From: Cydia pomonella
Lineage: Eukaryota > Arthropoda > Insecta > Lepidoptera > Tortricidae
Assembly: GCF_033807575.1 (NCBI RefSeq)
Contig: NC_084722.1
Coordinates: 800,832-864,831 of the forward strand
Direction of reading: 5' to 3'
Length of the DNA: 64,000 nt
Shown here: piece by piece, positions 43,652 through 53,449 of the stretch
Position numbering within the stretch: the stretch's first letter is position 1
Layout: each line of letters starts with the position of its first letter
Notes under the pieces: model-generated
What the model was told of the DNA's origin: nothing
Database searches by the model: none
Seen by the model: only the letters and a program-made list of their open reading frames with translations
Translations under genes and position numbers: made by a program

Positions 43652-43800
43652 CTATAAATTGGGGAGGTGATCCTCTCAGCGATATTATTGGCTATCTGAT
43701 GATACACATCTCCCTGCCCCGTAGTGGTATTGGCAGTGTACACGCTGATGTTTTCTTCGGGAAAAGCTCGGCTGCTGCACTGCCAGGTTATCTGCAGCAG
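43652..43800 (-). CDS. predicted extracytoplasmic protein, penultimate exon
   Basis: On the - strand the acceptor TTGTTTGTTCCAG precedes 43800 and the donor TTATAG|GTAAAT ends the exon at 43652. The length is 149 nt. Read in phase 0 it is fully open: LLQITWQCSSRAFPEENISV, then YTANTTTGQGDVYHQIANNI and AERITSPIY. Two bases are left to complete the Arg codon with the first base of the last exon, so the splice phases agree. Sequons NIS and NTT support an extracellular location. LLQITWQCSSRA could be the end of a signal peptide with cleavage before FPEEN, in which case only a short upstream coding exon is needed. I could not place that exon. A LINE fragment begins about 30 bp upstream of the acceptor. 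Confidence 0.8.
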
Positions 43801-43832
43801 CTGGAACAAACAAGTTAAAGTTATAGCTATTG

Positions 43833-44110
43833 TCAGATCTTCTACACGGGTAGCCTATGGGCTAGATACACGCGACGAGCATATGACGCCCTGCGCGTCC
43901 TCTACAACAATGCTTTTAGAATGCTGATGAGACTGCCCCGCAGATGCAGCGGCTCAGGTATGTTCGTAAGCGCTCGCGTCGATGGTTTTCACGCCATAAT
44001 GCGCAAAAAGTACGTGTCAATGCAGAGGCGATTGAGGGATACTCACAATAGTGTTCTAAAAGTCGTTGCGGAAAGGATGTGTAGCTGTTATATATACAAA
44101 AACAATGGGT
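43833..44110 (+). pseudogene. LINE reverse transcriptase C-terminal fragment
   Basis: The + frame reads QIFYTGSLWARYTRRAYDAL, then RVLYNNAFRMLMRLPRRCSG, then GMFVSARVDGFHAIMRKK. This is the YNNAFRxLxxLPRxCSASGMF series of lepidopteran non-LTR (CR1/Jockey-type) ORFs. It lies in the intron, antisense to the host gene. Confidence 0.85.
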
Positions 44111-44663
44111 AGGTAGTCTCAAAGGGTGCGTGTCTTATGTTCTATGATAAATCAGTAAAATGGTGTGATTATTTAGTTCTAAAATATATTTTAATAATGT
44201 ACGCTAGTCTTATAGTGTTTATCTATGGGTCACTAGTTGCCAAAAATAAAGGTATAAATATAAAAATATAAACTGGAAGAGGGGACTCCCTCTATAACAA
44301 CTTTTGTCATAACACTTAATGCATAAAATTGTAAGTCATAAAAATGTTTAGTCAGAATGATACCTGAGCATAACTGGGTATTTGTCATAAAATGAGTTAA
44401 GTCATAAAAATTGGCACAAAGTTTTAGGTTAGGTTCGTTAGGTATGAACAAAAAATATATGACAACTGCTATGTACGTCATCAAATGTTATGGCTAAAAT
44501 GTATGACACTATATAATATGACTTTTCTTTTGTATGCGCAATGATGAATATGACACAAGTTGTTATGCGTATCAAAGATATGACTTAAACTTATATGCAA
44601 CCCAATTTGGACCCCTGAAATAGATGTCATACTTATACTCAGATTTCAGATTTCAGATGATTT
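44111..44663. other. unassigned, irregular TCATAAAA motifs
   Basis: Between about 44300 and 44600 the phrase GTCATAA(AAT) recurs on an irregular spacing, mixed with TATGAC. This suggests a decayed dispersed repeat with no coding potential. Confidence 0.4.
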
Positions 44664-44872
44664 ATAGGGACCGTGCGCGTTGGAGGGTCTGCCATCTTGT
44701 GGCCTGAATCGGAACCATAAACATGTACATTTACACGTCATGTGTTTTCTTGTGCATAGTAAGTTCTGCCATCTTGTGGGCTACATCGGTACAATAAACA
44801 TCACATTTACGCCTCGCGCCAAAAATCTGACAGCTCCTGTGCTGCCTCCTACAGTTCATGCACGCTCCCTAT
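44664..44872. mobile_element. MITE with ATAGGGACCGTGCGCG ends, copy 1
   Basis: 209 bp. The ends ATAGGGACCGTGCGCG and ATAGGGAGCGTGCATG are inverted. Inside, two similar half-units both contain CTGCCATCTTGTGG, ATCGG, AATAAACAT-type and CATTTAC blocks. The second copy is at 51217-51426, nearly identical. Confidence 0.9.
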
Positions 44873-45414
44873 TGATAAATGTACATCTCATTTACATGTC
44901 AAATAAAATATACAGTATATACAATATACAGTATATATACAATAAACAAAATATTAAGTTATATCACGTGAAATTTAATACACATTTTTATGTTATTTTT
45001 ATTTACAGAGTTTGAATAGTGTTAGGATCAATGATCTTTTTTCCGACTTTTTACTAAAACAAGTAGCCAAGCACTCCAGTAGCCTAGGCCAGAATCGCAC
45101 CAAACGTAGTACTTCTAGTCACACCAGTAGTCGTATGAAAATAAAAATAAAAAATAAAAATTGTTTATTTCAGAGATATAAGTGTCCATAGAAGTATTAG
45201 TATAGTTCAACTTACGTGACTAACGCCCTGAAGATGTAGGCCACCCGGCCACGTCATTATTACAACTTTGAAAAAAAATATTTACTTAATCAATTTTTAT
45301 TTTAGATGGCGTTTTATCGAGTAATTAGGGCAGGTATAGCCATGGCGAGGTGGCCTAGTAGTTCATGTCGTAATCCGTATACACAAAACAAGCATCGTAC
45401 TTTCTTTTTCGTCA
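44873..45414. other. AT-rich microsatellite and retroelement tail
   Basis: ACAGTATATACAATATACAG at 44922; A-rich AAATAAAAATTGTTTATTTC at 45145-45170 resembles a reversed LINE 3' end. No gene. Confidence 0.4.
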
Positions 45415-45973
45415 CTTTTTAGGATTCCGTAGCCAAATGGCAAAAAACGGAACCCTTATAGATTCGTCATGTCCGTCTGTCTGTCCGTTTATGTCACAGC
45501 CACTTTTTTCCAAAACTATAAGAGCTATACTGTTCAAACTTGGTAAGTAGATGTATTCTATGAACCGCATTAAGATTTTTACACAAAAATAGAAAAAAAA
45601 AAACAATAAATTTTGGGGGTTCCCCATACTTAGAACTGAAACTCAAAGATTTTTTTCATCAAACCCATACGTATGGGGTATCTATGGATAGGTCTTTAAA
45701 AATGATATTTAGGTTTCTAATATCATTTTTTTCTAAACTGAATAGTTTGCGAGAGAGACACTTCCAAAGTGGAAAAATGTGTTCCCCCCCGCCCCTGTAA
45801 CTTCTAAAATAACAGAATAAAAAATTAAAAAAAAATATATATGTATATTATACCATGCAAACTTCCACCGAAAATTGGTTTGAACGAGATCTAGTAAGTA
45901 GTTTTTTTAATACGTCATAAATGGTACGGAACCCTTTATGGGCGAGTCCGACTCGCACTTGGCCGCTTTTTTA
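45415..45973 (+). repeat. 560-bp dispersed repeat, copy 1
   Basis: It runs from TTTTTAGGATTCCGTAGCC to GTCCGACTCGCACTTGGCCG. Nearly identical to 50380-50942, including TTGGTAAGTAGATGTATTCT and the homopolymer C-run. No ORF. Confidence 0.92.
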
Positions 45974-46125
45974 GTATCTAGGTTTCTAGATATATGACAC
46001 CTATTTCAGTTTATAGTTCACGTCATTTTTATTTATAATAAGGAGGCCTATTCTGATTACAAGAACTGGTTATGAGGTTGATTAATATTTTTGTTGTAGG
46101 TATGATCTGTCAGTGTTAAAAATGT

Positions 46126-46245
46126 TTTTTCATACTACGTCGGTGGCAAACAAGCACCGTCCCGCCTGATAATAAGCAGTCTCCGTAGCCTATGAACGCC
46201 TGCAACTCCAGAGGAGTTACATGCGCGTTGCCGACCTTAACACTC
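46126..46245 (+). mobile_element. SINE family 2, 5' part
   Basis: ATACTACGTCGGTGGCAAAC to GTTACATGCGCGTTGCCGAC. Confidence 0.8.
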
Positions 46246-46314
46246 CGCTTACTTACCTACATAGTTTAAAGAAATTTCATTTTTGTTATTAATAAGTGTC
46301 CATTATAATGTAGG

Positions 46315-46529
46315 TACAGTCAGCATCAAAAGTAGCGGATAAAACAAGGATTCAAAAGTATCTATCATTCTGTAACAGCTTAACAAAAAGTGATAGTTCT
46401 ATATGTAGAACAATTAAGACTATAAATGATATACTTTTGAACGAGATTTATCTTTATTTGGAAAAGTTATCCGGAATATCAGATACTTTTGGCGCGTTGT
46501 TTCATCAGCTACTATTGATGCTGACTGTA
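46315..46529. mobile_element. MITE with TACAGTCAGCATCAAAAGTA ends, copy 1
   Basis: 215 bp. The left end TACAGTCAGCATCAAAAGTA is inverted at the right as TACAGTCAGCATCAATAGTA, with further mirrored blocks inside. This is the uninterrupted form of 54106-54545. Confidence 0.9.
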
Positions 46530-46753
46530 CATAATTATAATATCAATAGCTCTGTATTAAAAAAACCACAGCATAATTTAGCGATTTTTTTGTTAAAAAC
46601 CCGAGTCAGGTAAAGGTGGGGTTACACTGACGAGGGTCAACGTCAATTCGAGCCAAAATAACCCTCCATTTTTATATTGCACAGAAAGCGACTGACAGAA
46701 GCTCAACTTGCAAGTATATTTTAGCGGCTAGTTTAGCCGAAAGTCATCAACCA

Positions 46754-47084
46754 TTTTTAGGGTTCCGTGCCCAAAGGGTCAAACGGGACCCTATTACTGA
46801 GACTCCGCTGTCCGTCCGTACGTCTGTCACCATCTCGGCTGTATCTCATGAACCGTAATAGTTAGCCAGTTGAAATTTCTATAGATTATGTATTTCTGTT
46901 GCCGCTATAACAACAAATACTAAAAACAGAATAAAATAAATATTTCTTTCCAATCTCGAGGACTCATCCAATCACCGAAGTTAAGCTACGTCGGGCGGGG
47001 TCAGTACTTGGATGGGTGACCGTTTTTTAGATAATGGTACGGAACCCTTCCTGTGCGAGTACGACTCGCACTTGCCCGGTTTTT
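46754..47084 (+). repeat. GGGTTCCGT dispersed repeat carrying a 5S-rRNA-derived insert
   Basis: Flanks match 34005-34274: GGGTTCCGTGCCCAAAGGGT, then AAAACAGAATAAAATAAATA, then TTTTTAGATAATGGTAC and CGACTCGCACTTG. Between AATAAATATTT and TTTTTAGATAATGG it carries a 5S-like segment instead of the short G-rich piece of the other copy. Confidence 0.85.
46962..47022 (+). pseudogene. 5S rRNA-derived segment
   Basis: ATCACCGAAGTTAAGC, TACGTCGGGCGGGGTCAGTA and CTTGGATGGGTGACCG match the middle and 3' half of insect 5S rRNA, including the region of the internal A box, intermediate element and C box. The 5' third and the 3' terminal stem are missing, so it is not a functional 5S gene. Confidence 0.9.
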
Positions 47085-47178
47085 TATGTCACTTATGGCT
47101 CAGTAGGTTCGTTTTCTTCTCTCACTCTCACTGAGGATGAGCGAGATGGATGTGCGTGCTTGGGACCGCGGATATCAT

Positions 47179-47583
47179 AAATTGTATATATAGATGTCAT
47201 CACAATGAAAAAACCAACGATGATCAATTCTGGTCAACGTGGGACTCGAACCCACATCTTTGGATATCCGATCCAATGCGTCACCAATTGCGCCAGCTGA
47301 CCATCCGTCATTCGCTGCGAATTTAACCATTCAAACTGTGACAACGTTACTAGCGACATCTGCATTTTAAGGTTTACCACCTCAACTAACTCTGAGGACA
47401 TGCGTTAGCGCATGAGTTGCCTTCCAACCACGCAACACATGGTTTTGTGAAAACGGCTCGAGAGATGGCGTTGTTATTAACTTTAATGTATTTTTTTTCC
47501 TTTTTTATTGTGGAATGTACCACATTACAATCAATCTATAAATTGTATATACAGATGTCAATCACAATGAAAAAATCAACGAT
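47179..47583 (-). repeat. direct repeat of about 43 bp around the tRNA-like element
   Basis: AAATTGTATATATAGATGTC, ATCACAATGAAAAAACCAAC at 47179-47221 is repeated as AAATTGTATATACAGATGTC, AATCACAATGAAAAAATCAA at 47540-47583. Confidence 0.8.
47231..47302 (-). tRNA. tRNA-like sequence, probably a SINE head or pseudogene
   Basis: On the - strand the 72 nt fold as a cloverleaf. The acceptor stem is GGTCAGC with GTTGACC (one G-U), followed by discriminator A. The anticodon stem is TTGGA/TCCAA with loop TCGGATA. The T-arm is GTGGG-TTCGAGT-CCCAC. The A box is TGGCGCAATTGG and the B box GTTCGAGTC. The loop has C instead of the invariant U33, and the formal GGA anticodon would be Ser without the long variable arm Ser tRNAs need. 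A matching downstream body piece is duplicated at 47540-47583. A SINE or pseudogene is therefore more likely than a working tRNA. Confidence 0.55.
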
Positions 47584-47845
47584 TCGTTTTAATGAAAATA
47601 AAAATTAATCTCTCAAGCACAATATTGCTCATATTTTTCATATTTTTCATATTTGTAGTTTCTGTGTAAAATTTATAATATATTTTTTAAGTGCATTTTA
47701 AACCTGTGTTCATGATTTTTTATTCTAGCGAAAGTAAAAAACTCAGGATCCCAATCACTGAAGTCCCTAGAAAAAGGCCTCAACCAGATTTTTGGAAACC
47801 CTATTGTGATCTAAAAAGAGCTATGGCTTTTCAAAAACTCCGTTC

Positions 47846-47945
47846 TCTGAGCCTGGCTTAGTGGGTAGTGACCCTGCCTATGAAGCTGATGGTCCCGGGT
47901 TCAAATCCTGGTAAGAGTATATATTTGTGTGATGAACACTTATTT
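47846..47945 (+). mobile_element. SINE family 1, head
   Basis: GGCTTAGTGGGTAGTGACCC, TGCCTATGAAGCTGATGGTC and CCGGGTTCAAATCCTGG: the best preserved A box and B box of the family. Confidence 0.85.
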
Positions 47946-48321
47946 TTTGAAGAACCTAGTTATCTTAGTAAGCGAGATTTGCAAACTGCCATTTAAAAAA
48001 AACACTTGAACTTGTTTGCTGTTTTTTCCATACATTATTCTATTAGTGTACCCAATAAGGAAGTTTACTTCTGTTATCACCCAGCTCATAATCTAAGCAC
48101 GTCTTGCCATGAAGTCAAGGTACTGCTCTGACCTCAGCTGTGGCAGTGAAATTTGGGCAGACCTCAAATAAACATGTTTCTGTACGTGAGTTTTTTGTAA
48201 ATTAGCCACAGAGCAAGTTTTGGCAACTGACAACTTTTACAATGTGGATAGCTATCACTGGTTTTTCTACTTACCTGTTTTTGATCCGATTTTTTAGGGT
48301 TCAGTAGTTCAAAAAAGAAAA
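47946..48321. other. no recognisable feature
   Basis: Nothing supportable other than a TTTTTAGGGTTCAGTAG scrap at 48291. Confidence 0.4.
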
Positions 48322-48557
48322 TAACCTGACAAGTGCGAGTCAGACTCGCCCATCGAGAGTTCCGTAGGTACTTTTTATTATTTTTTGTTAAAGCGGCAAC
48401 AGAAATATATCATCTGTGAAAATTTCAACTGTCTAGCTATCACGGTTCATAAGTTACAGCCTGGTGAGATGTGGACACACAGACAGACAGACGGACAGCG
48501 GAGTCTTAGTAATATATGGTCCTGTGAATCCTTCGGGTACGGAAACCTAAAAAGGGT
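48322..48557 (-). repeat. GGGTTCCGT dispersed repeat, reversed
   Basis: GACAAGTGCGAGTCAGACTC to GGAGTCTTAGTAATATATGG and GGTACGGAAACC. Confidence 0.8.
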
Positions 48558-48620
48558 TGGCATCTGCAAGGCTCCATTGAGTGCGTGGCGAGAGCCCACT
48601 TCGCCCAAGCCTAGCTACGC

Positions 48621-49261
48621 CACTGACAAGGAAGGGTACCCAACTGTCCGACTCCGATTTGATTCATTTTGATATATGTTATAGAGTAGTCTAAAATAAC
48701 GGACACGTATTTTTTTTAGCTGCCCAAACTCAACCTATTGGGAGAAATTGTCCTCCAAAGTACTAAAAAGTTACTAAATCTTCTAACTCCTATAGAAAGT
48801 GATGCTCAAGCAACTTGCTAGTTAATGGCTGGTTTGAGTATATGTTTGAAAGCAGCAAAAAATAATGAGCACGTGTTTTGTTATATCGGCTAAAACTCAT
48901 TATTTCCTAAAAAAATCGACATCGAAGTTTTATAATATCTTATCACTATAGTTACACATAAAGACGGGTGTTTTTTTTAGGAAAACTTGAGTTTAAGCAG
49001 ATATAACAAAACACGTGTACATTATTTTTTCCTGCTCTCAAACATAATATACTCAAACAAGCCACTAGCAAGTTGCTTGAGCATCACTTTCTATAGGAGT
49101 TAGAAGATTTAGTAACTTTTTAGTACTTTGGAGGACAATTGCTCCCAATAGGTTGAGTTTGGGCAGCTAAAAAAAAATACGTGTCCGTTATTTTAGACTA
49201 TAACATATATCAAAATGAATCAAATCGGAGTCGGACAGTTGGGTACCCTTCCTTGTGAGTA
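48621..49261. mobile_element. large foldback element with about 280-bp arms
   Basis: The left arm from ACAAGGAAGGGTACCCAACT at 48626 through AACAAAACACGTG-type sequence is mirrored by the right arm ending GGGTACCCTTCCTTGTGAGT. Mirrored blocks include ACTCCTATAGAAAGTGATGC, TCAAGCAACTTGCTAG and ATAACGGACACGTATTTTTT. The loop, about 48905-48980, has no ORF. Confidence 0.93.
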
Positions 49262-49504
49262 TCGAACGATTTTCAAGTTCAAGTCAAACTTTAGCGACAT
49301 TAACACTACTGTCACGCTTACAGGCATCTAACTTACTATTGCTACAGCACAAAAGGTTTCTTCTAGTTTAACCTTTTGACCGCCAAAGACGCCATATGAG
49401 GCGCACAGCTACAGCCCAATATCAACTTTCATGCGTACCGACAAGGTTCACGATTACGCGCCGCGTACGATAGGTGTGGCGTTCAAAAGGTTAAAAGATA
49501 GTTA

Positions 49505-49945
49505 TTTTACTTTGGTTGGCCAAAGAGAATTTGAAATAGAGCTAGGTTGTCAAAGAAAACTTTATAGCCATAGTAAATGTACTGCCATCCGTCGGCACAT
49601 TATTAAAACTTTAAGAACGCCATTTGACTTTGATCCTTATTCTTTCACTGATATGTGTTAAATTTGTTAAATATCCAAAAGTGGTGCCATCTAATAGATC
49701 AAAGGCTAAAAGTATGGCGGCATCGTTTCGAGCGATGGCGACACAACCGTTACCCTATGCCTGGTAAGATGGCGCCACTTTATGATATTTAACAAAGTTA
49801 ACACGTATCAGTGAAATAATAAGGATCAAAGTCAAATGGCGTTCTAAAAGTATAATCACGTGTCGAAAGATGACAGTAAATTTACTGTGGCTACAAATTT
49901 TTTTTGACAATCCACCTCTATTTCAAATTCTCTTTTCCCGAACAC
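49505..49945. mobile_element. second foldback element with about 160-bp arms
   Basis: The left arm (AAAGAGAATTTGAAATAGAG, then AACGCCATTTGACTTTGATC, then TTCACTGATATGTG) is mirrored by the right arm (CACGTATCAGTGAAAT, then GATCAAAGTCAAATGGCGTT, then CTCTATTTCAAATTCTCTTT). The centre contains ATGGCGGCATCGTTTCGAGC. No transposase. The open frame 49431-49661 is just one arm read through. Confidence 0.9.
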
Positions 49946-50379
49946 ACCTTACTGTTTTAATATGACAGTAGTGGATACGAGTATGTATGTCATGTCACGA
50001 CATGTCACTGACATCCCAATCTAAGGTCGCCAGGCCCTACATGCCGATGATTTTCCTTCTTGATCCTTGACGCCAATGCCTGGCATCAGCATTCGAGTCA
50101 CGTCTTGATACTTGAGCCGCGAGCGTCACTCTACCTATTGTTTGTTGTGTAAGTATCGTATTATATGTTTTGACGAGCTATTTATTAGTTAAGTACCTAC
50201 ATATTTTTTGTGAGGAAAGCCCGTCTATGATAATATTGCACCAGCTTGAATAGAGGGTGGGAATCAATAAACGTCACGATATCATAGAAAGGAGATTGGG
50301 CAGATTTTTATGGGCACTGAACTGGGCCATGAACCAATAAGAATTAGCTACCATCGGATAGGTTTTTTTACACACTCAA
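49946..50379. other. no recognisable feature
   Basis: Nothing supportable. Confidence 0.4.
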
Positions 50380-50942
50380 TTTTTAGGGTTCCATAGCCAA
50401 ATGGCAAAAAACGGAACCCTTATAGATTCGTCATGTCCGTCTGTCTGTCCGATTATGTCACAGCCACTTTTTTCCGAAACTATAAGAGCTATACTGTTCA
50501 AACTTGGTAAGTAGATGTATTCTATGAACCGCATTAAGATGTTTACACAAAAATAGAAAAAAAACAATAAATTTTGGGGGTTCCCCATACTTAGAACTGA
50601 AACTCAAAAAATCATTTTTCATCAAACCCATATACGTGTGGGGTATCTATGGATAGGTCTTTAAAAATGATATTGAGGTTTCTAATATCATTTCTTTCTA
50701 AACTGAATAGTTTGCGCTAGAGACACTTCCCAAGTGGTAAAATGTGTCCCCCCCCCCCCGTAACTTCTAAAATAACAGAATGAAAAATCAAAAAAATATA
50801 TATATGATATACTTTACCATGCAAACTTCCACCGAAAATTGGTTTGAACCAGATCTAGTTAGTTAGTAGTTTTTTTTTAATACGCCATAAATGATACGGA
50901 ACCCTTCATGGGCGAGTCCGACTCGCACTTGGCCGCTTTTTT
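50380..50942 (+). repeat. 560-bp dispersed repeat, copy 2
   Basis: Near-identical sister of 45415-45973 about 5 kb upstream. Homopolymers differ in length. Confidence 0.92.
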
Positions 50943-51216
50943 GTATGGAGAGACTTGCCAAACTCTGTTTTAAAAAAATGACACGGAAAAAACATAAGAA
51001 AACGAATAAAAAACTAAAATATCGTGACACGAAATCTTCTACAATAACAAAACTTTCATGATCTGAGACACAGGAACTTAGTATCGTAAAAAAAAGTCAT
51101 GGTGCAACTCGCACTACTTTGTGCGCCGGTAACTTTATTCCGCAAAGATTTGGAACTAGCTGCCATGGTAAAAAAATTACAACTTTGATACTGATACGAG
51201 TATACCGCTTGTCCGT
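50943..51216. other. no recognisable feature
   Basis: Nothing supportable. Confidence 0.4.
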
Positions 51217-51426
51217 ATAGGGACCGTGCGCGTTGGAGGGTCTGCCATCTTGTGGCCTGAATCGGAACAATAAACATTTACATTTACACGTCACGTGTTT
51301 TCTTGTGCATAGTAGGTTCTGCCATCTTGTGGGCTACATCGGAACAATAAACATCACATTTACGCCTCGCGCCAAAAATCTGACGGCTCCTGTGCTGCCT
51401 CCTACAGTTCATGCACGCTCCCTATA
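51217..51426. mobile_element. MITE with ATAGGGACCGTGCGCG ends, copy 2
   Basis: Near-identical to 44664-44872. TA is present beside both ends (CGTATAGGG and CCCTATAGG), compatible with a TA target duplication. Confidence 0.9.
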
Positions 51427-52309
51427 GGTCAAATGGGTCAATTAGCCCATTTCCTTTAACAATCAAAAATACGAGTAGACAAGAAATCTCATAGAAATTT
51501 GATACGTACTTTGTACCTTACGTCTTAGTTATGAAAACTAATAACAAATGAGTTTACCATAGCACGTAAAAATGTTGACAATATTGATCAATCATACACA
51601 TAACAAAAAACCAGTTAGCAACATCGAAGGACCCATCAACATCATCCTCAAATCTAATATAAATTTCGAATTATTAAATATATTCCTACATTTGACCAAA
51701 CAATGAAATTTTCTCACAATCGTAGCCTGTACCACACGACCAAAACGTCCTAAGCGCCGTATATAACATGGCGCTTACGCGTTTAGGTCGCGAGATTCAC
51801 GATCCGCTTCTATGGGTTGTTGGTAAAACAACTCATAGCGCAAAATACTGGTTTTCTGTGCCGGTTCTATATGTAGTAATAATAGTTCAGAAATTAGGTA
51901 AGAATACATTATAATAATCTTAAAATAAATAACTGCCACAATATAACCGAGATGTAATAGATTGTTATAGTTATTTATGGTTAATTCCTTTCGTAATGAA
52001 AAGATAAAGCTTTTTATTAAATTAAAAAACCTTTCGATATCATTCTAAGCACAAATGAAAATAATAGATAGATATTTCGTAAACGAAAGACTATTATTCG
52101 ACGTACGTATCCTTTTAGCAGGAATCATAGACATATATTTGATAGTAGATCTTACACAAAGGCCACGTTGTGAAGCATTTGTCACGACGGTACATAGACA
52201 ATCTTTTACTCGCAGGTATGATTCCATGCCTTACGCTGCAGCATGATTTGTATGCAGTATGCGCTCGGTAATCCGTCACCCGATTTAAAAAAAAAGAACG
52301 TGAAATTTC
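51427..52309. other. no recognisable feature
   Basis: AT-rich. The frames near 52045-52246 on both strands have no support. Confidence 0.4.
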
Positions 52310-52440
52310 GGGTGACCCTAGGGCTGGCTCATTCCTAGGCTAAAGAATAGATATTGCCAAACAGCGGGGGAATGTAGCCAGCCTCATGGGCAGCCTTCCA
52401 CAGGGTACAGACAGACCTGGGGGACTTTTCATAGGACAAT
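52310..52440 (+). pseudogene. LINE C-terminal scrap
   Basis: The + frame reads RIDIAKQRGNVASLMGSLPQ: the LINE C-terminal signature also seen at 3078 and 29930. About 28 residues. Confidence 0.6.
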
Positions 52441-52839
52441 ATGTTTACTTTATTTTGTTACATTTAATTTAGTTAATATTAACAAAATGTTTATTCTTGA
52501 TAATTATTTACAACAGAATATTGTACAGAAACAGTAGATTAAAATAACGCTAACTAAAAACTAAAATAATTTTGATATTAGATTTTAATGCAGAAATAAA
52601 TAAAAAATATATATAAATGAACTTAAGTATTGGAAAGTTTGTAATCTGGAGAAAGGTTTCTCAGTTTTCGATACGTTAATGATCTCTGATTACTGTGCAC
52701 GGTGTATAAACTTGAACTTGCTTATAGAAGAAATTGTGTTGGATTATAACAAAATGATGTTTTCGAAGTTGCCAAATTTCTATAGGAAATGTTTTTAGAA
52801 ATTGAAATTAGGAAGCAATCGGCCGGATTCGAACTTTAA
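52441..52839. other. no recognisable feature
   Basis: AT-rich. Confidence 0.4.
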
Positions 52840-52965
52840 TATACGTCAAATATTAGGTCTAGATACGATATGGAATGCGATATGTCAGTGTCAAAAGTGA
52901 CGTTTTTTTTGAAGAAACACTGACAGTTCCGATTCATATCATATCTATATAATAATGTCAAGAAT
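52840..52965. repeat. dispersed repeat, inverted partner of 35716-35825
   Basis: ATACGTCAAATATTAGGTCT, AGATACGATATGGAATG and GTGTCAAAAGTGACGTTTTT. Confidence 0.75.
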
Positions 52966-53104
52966 CAAGGTGTCTCAAGACCTTAATACAGGGTTTATTT
53001 ATTAGTGTATGATGATGTTACTTGAATATTTATGTTAAATTTCATGTAATTTCAGTCGCTTTCTAATTTATTTATCGTAAGGCATATGTATGTCACTGTA
53101 GGTA

Positions 53105-53275
53105 GAGAAACTTATAATTAGAATTTCGCCCTTCCCAGGAAGCGACTGCTTCTTCTGATAGGATCTTAAAATCGTCTACATGGCCTGTGTATCTCGTAAG
53201 GGGGCACTCCAGAATAATGTGGTTGATGGTCTGATCTGGGTGCCCGCAGTTACAGGTAGGAGAGGAGAGTCGCTT
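53105..53275 (-). pseudogene. LINE ORF C-terminal zinc-knuckle-like fragment
   Basis: The - frame reads SPTCNCGHPDQTINHIILEC, then PLTRYTGHVDDFKIL. The CxCGxxxQTxxHIxxxCPL pattern is the metal-binding-like motif at the C-terminus of many Jockey/R1-type non-LTR ORFs. No reverse transcriptase upstream. Confidence 0.75.
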
Positions 53276-53449
53276 TCAAATGAGTGCGTGACATCGATTG
53301 TATGGCAGCTGTTAGTTATTTTTGTGTGATTTTTTTTAAACTGTTTATTAAATACCTCTCAAATTTTACGTTTACTTCGTGACCATAATTGCTGGAAATG
53401 ATTTTAAGCAATGCTTTATTATATCTCAAGATATCTTATACAGTGTGGG

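Noticed and set aside
43916..44122. - strand ORF of 68 residues
   Set aside because: Antisense shadow of the LINE reverse transcriptase fragment on the + strand.
46962..47022. 5S rRNA gene
   Set aside because: The 5' third and 3' end are missing and repeat sequence continues on both sides.
49431..49661. 76-residue + strand ORF
   Set aside because: It is one arm of a foldback element; the mirrored arm lies at 49785-49945.
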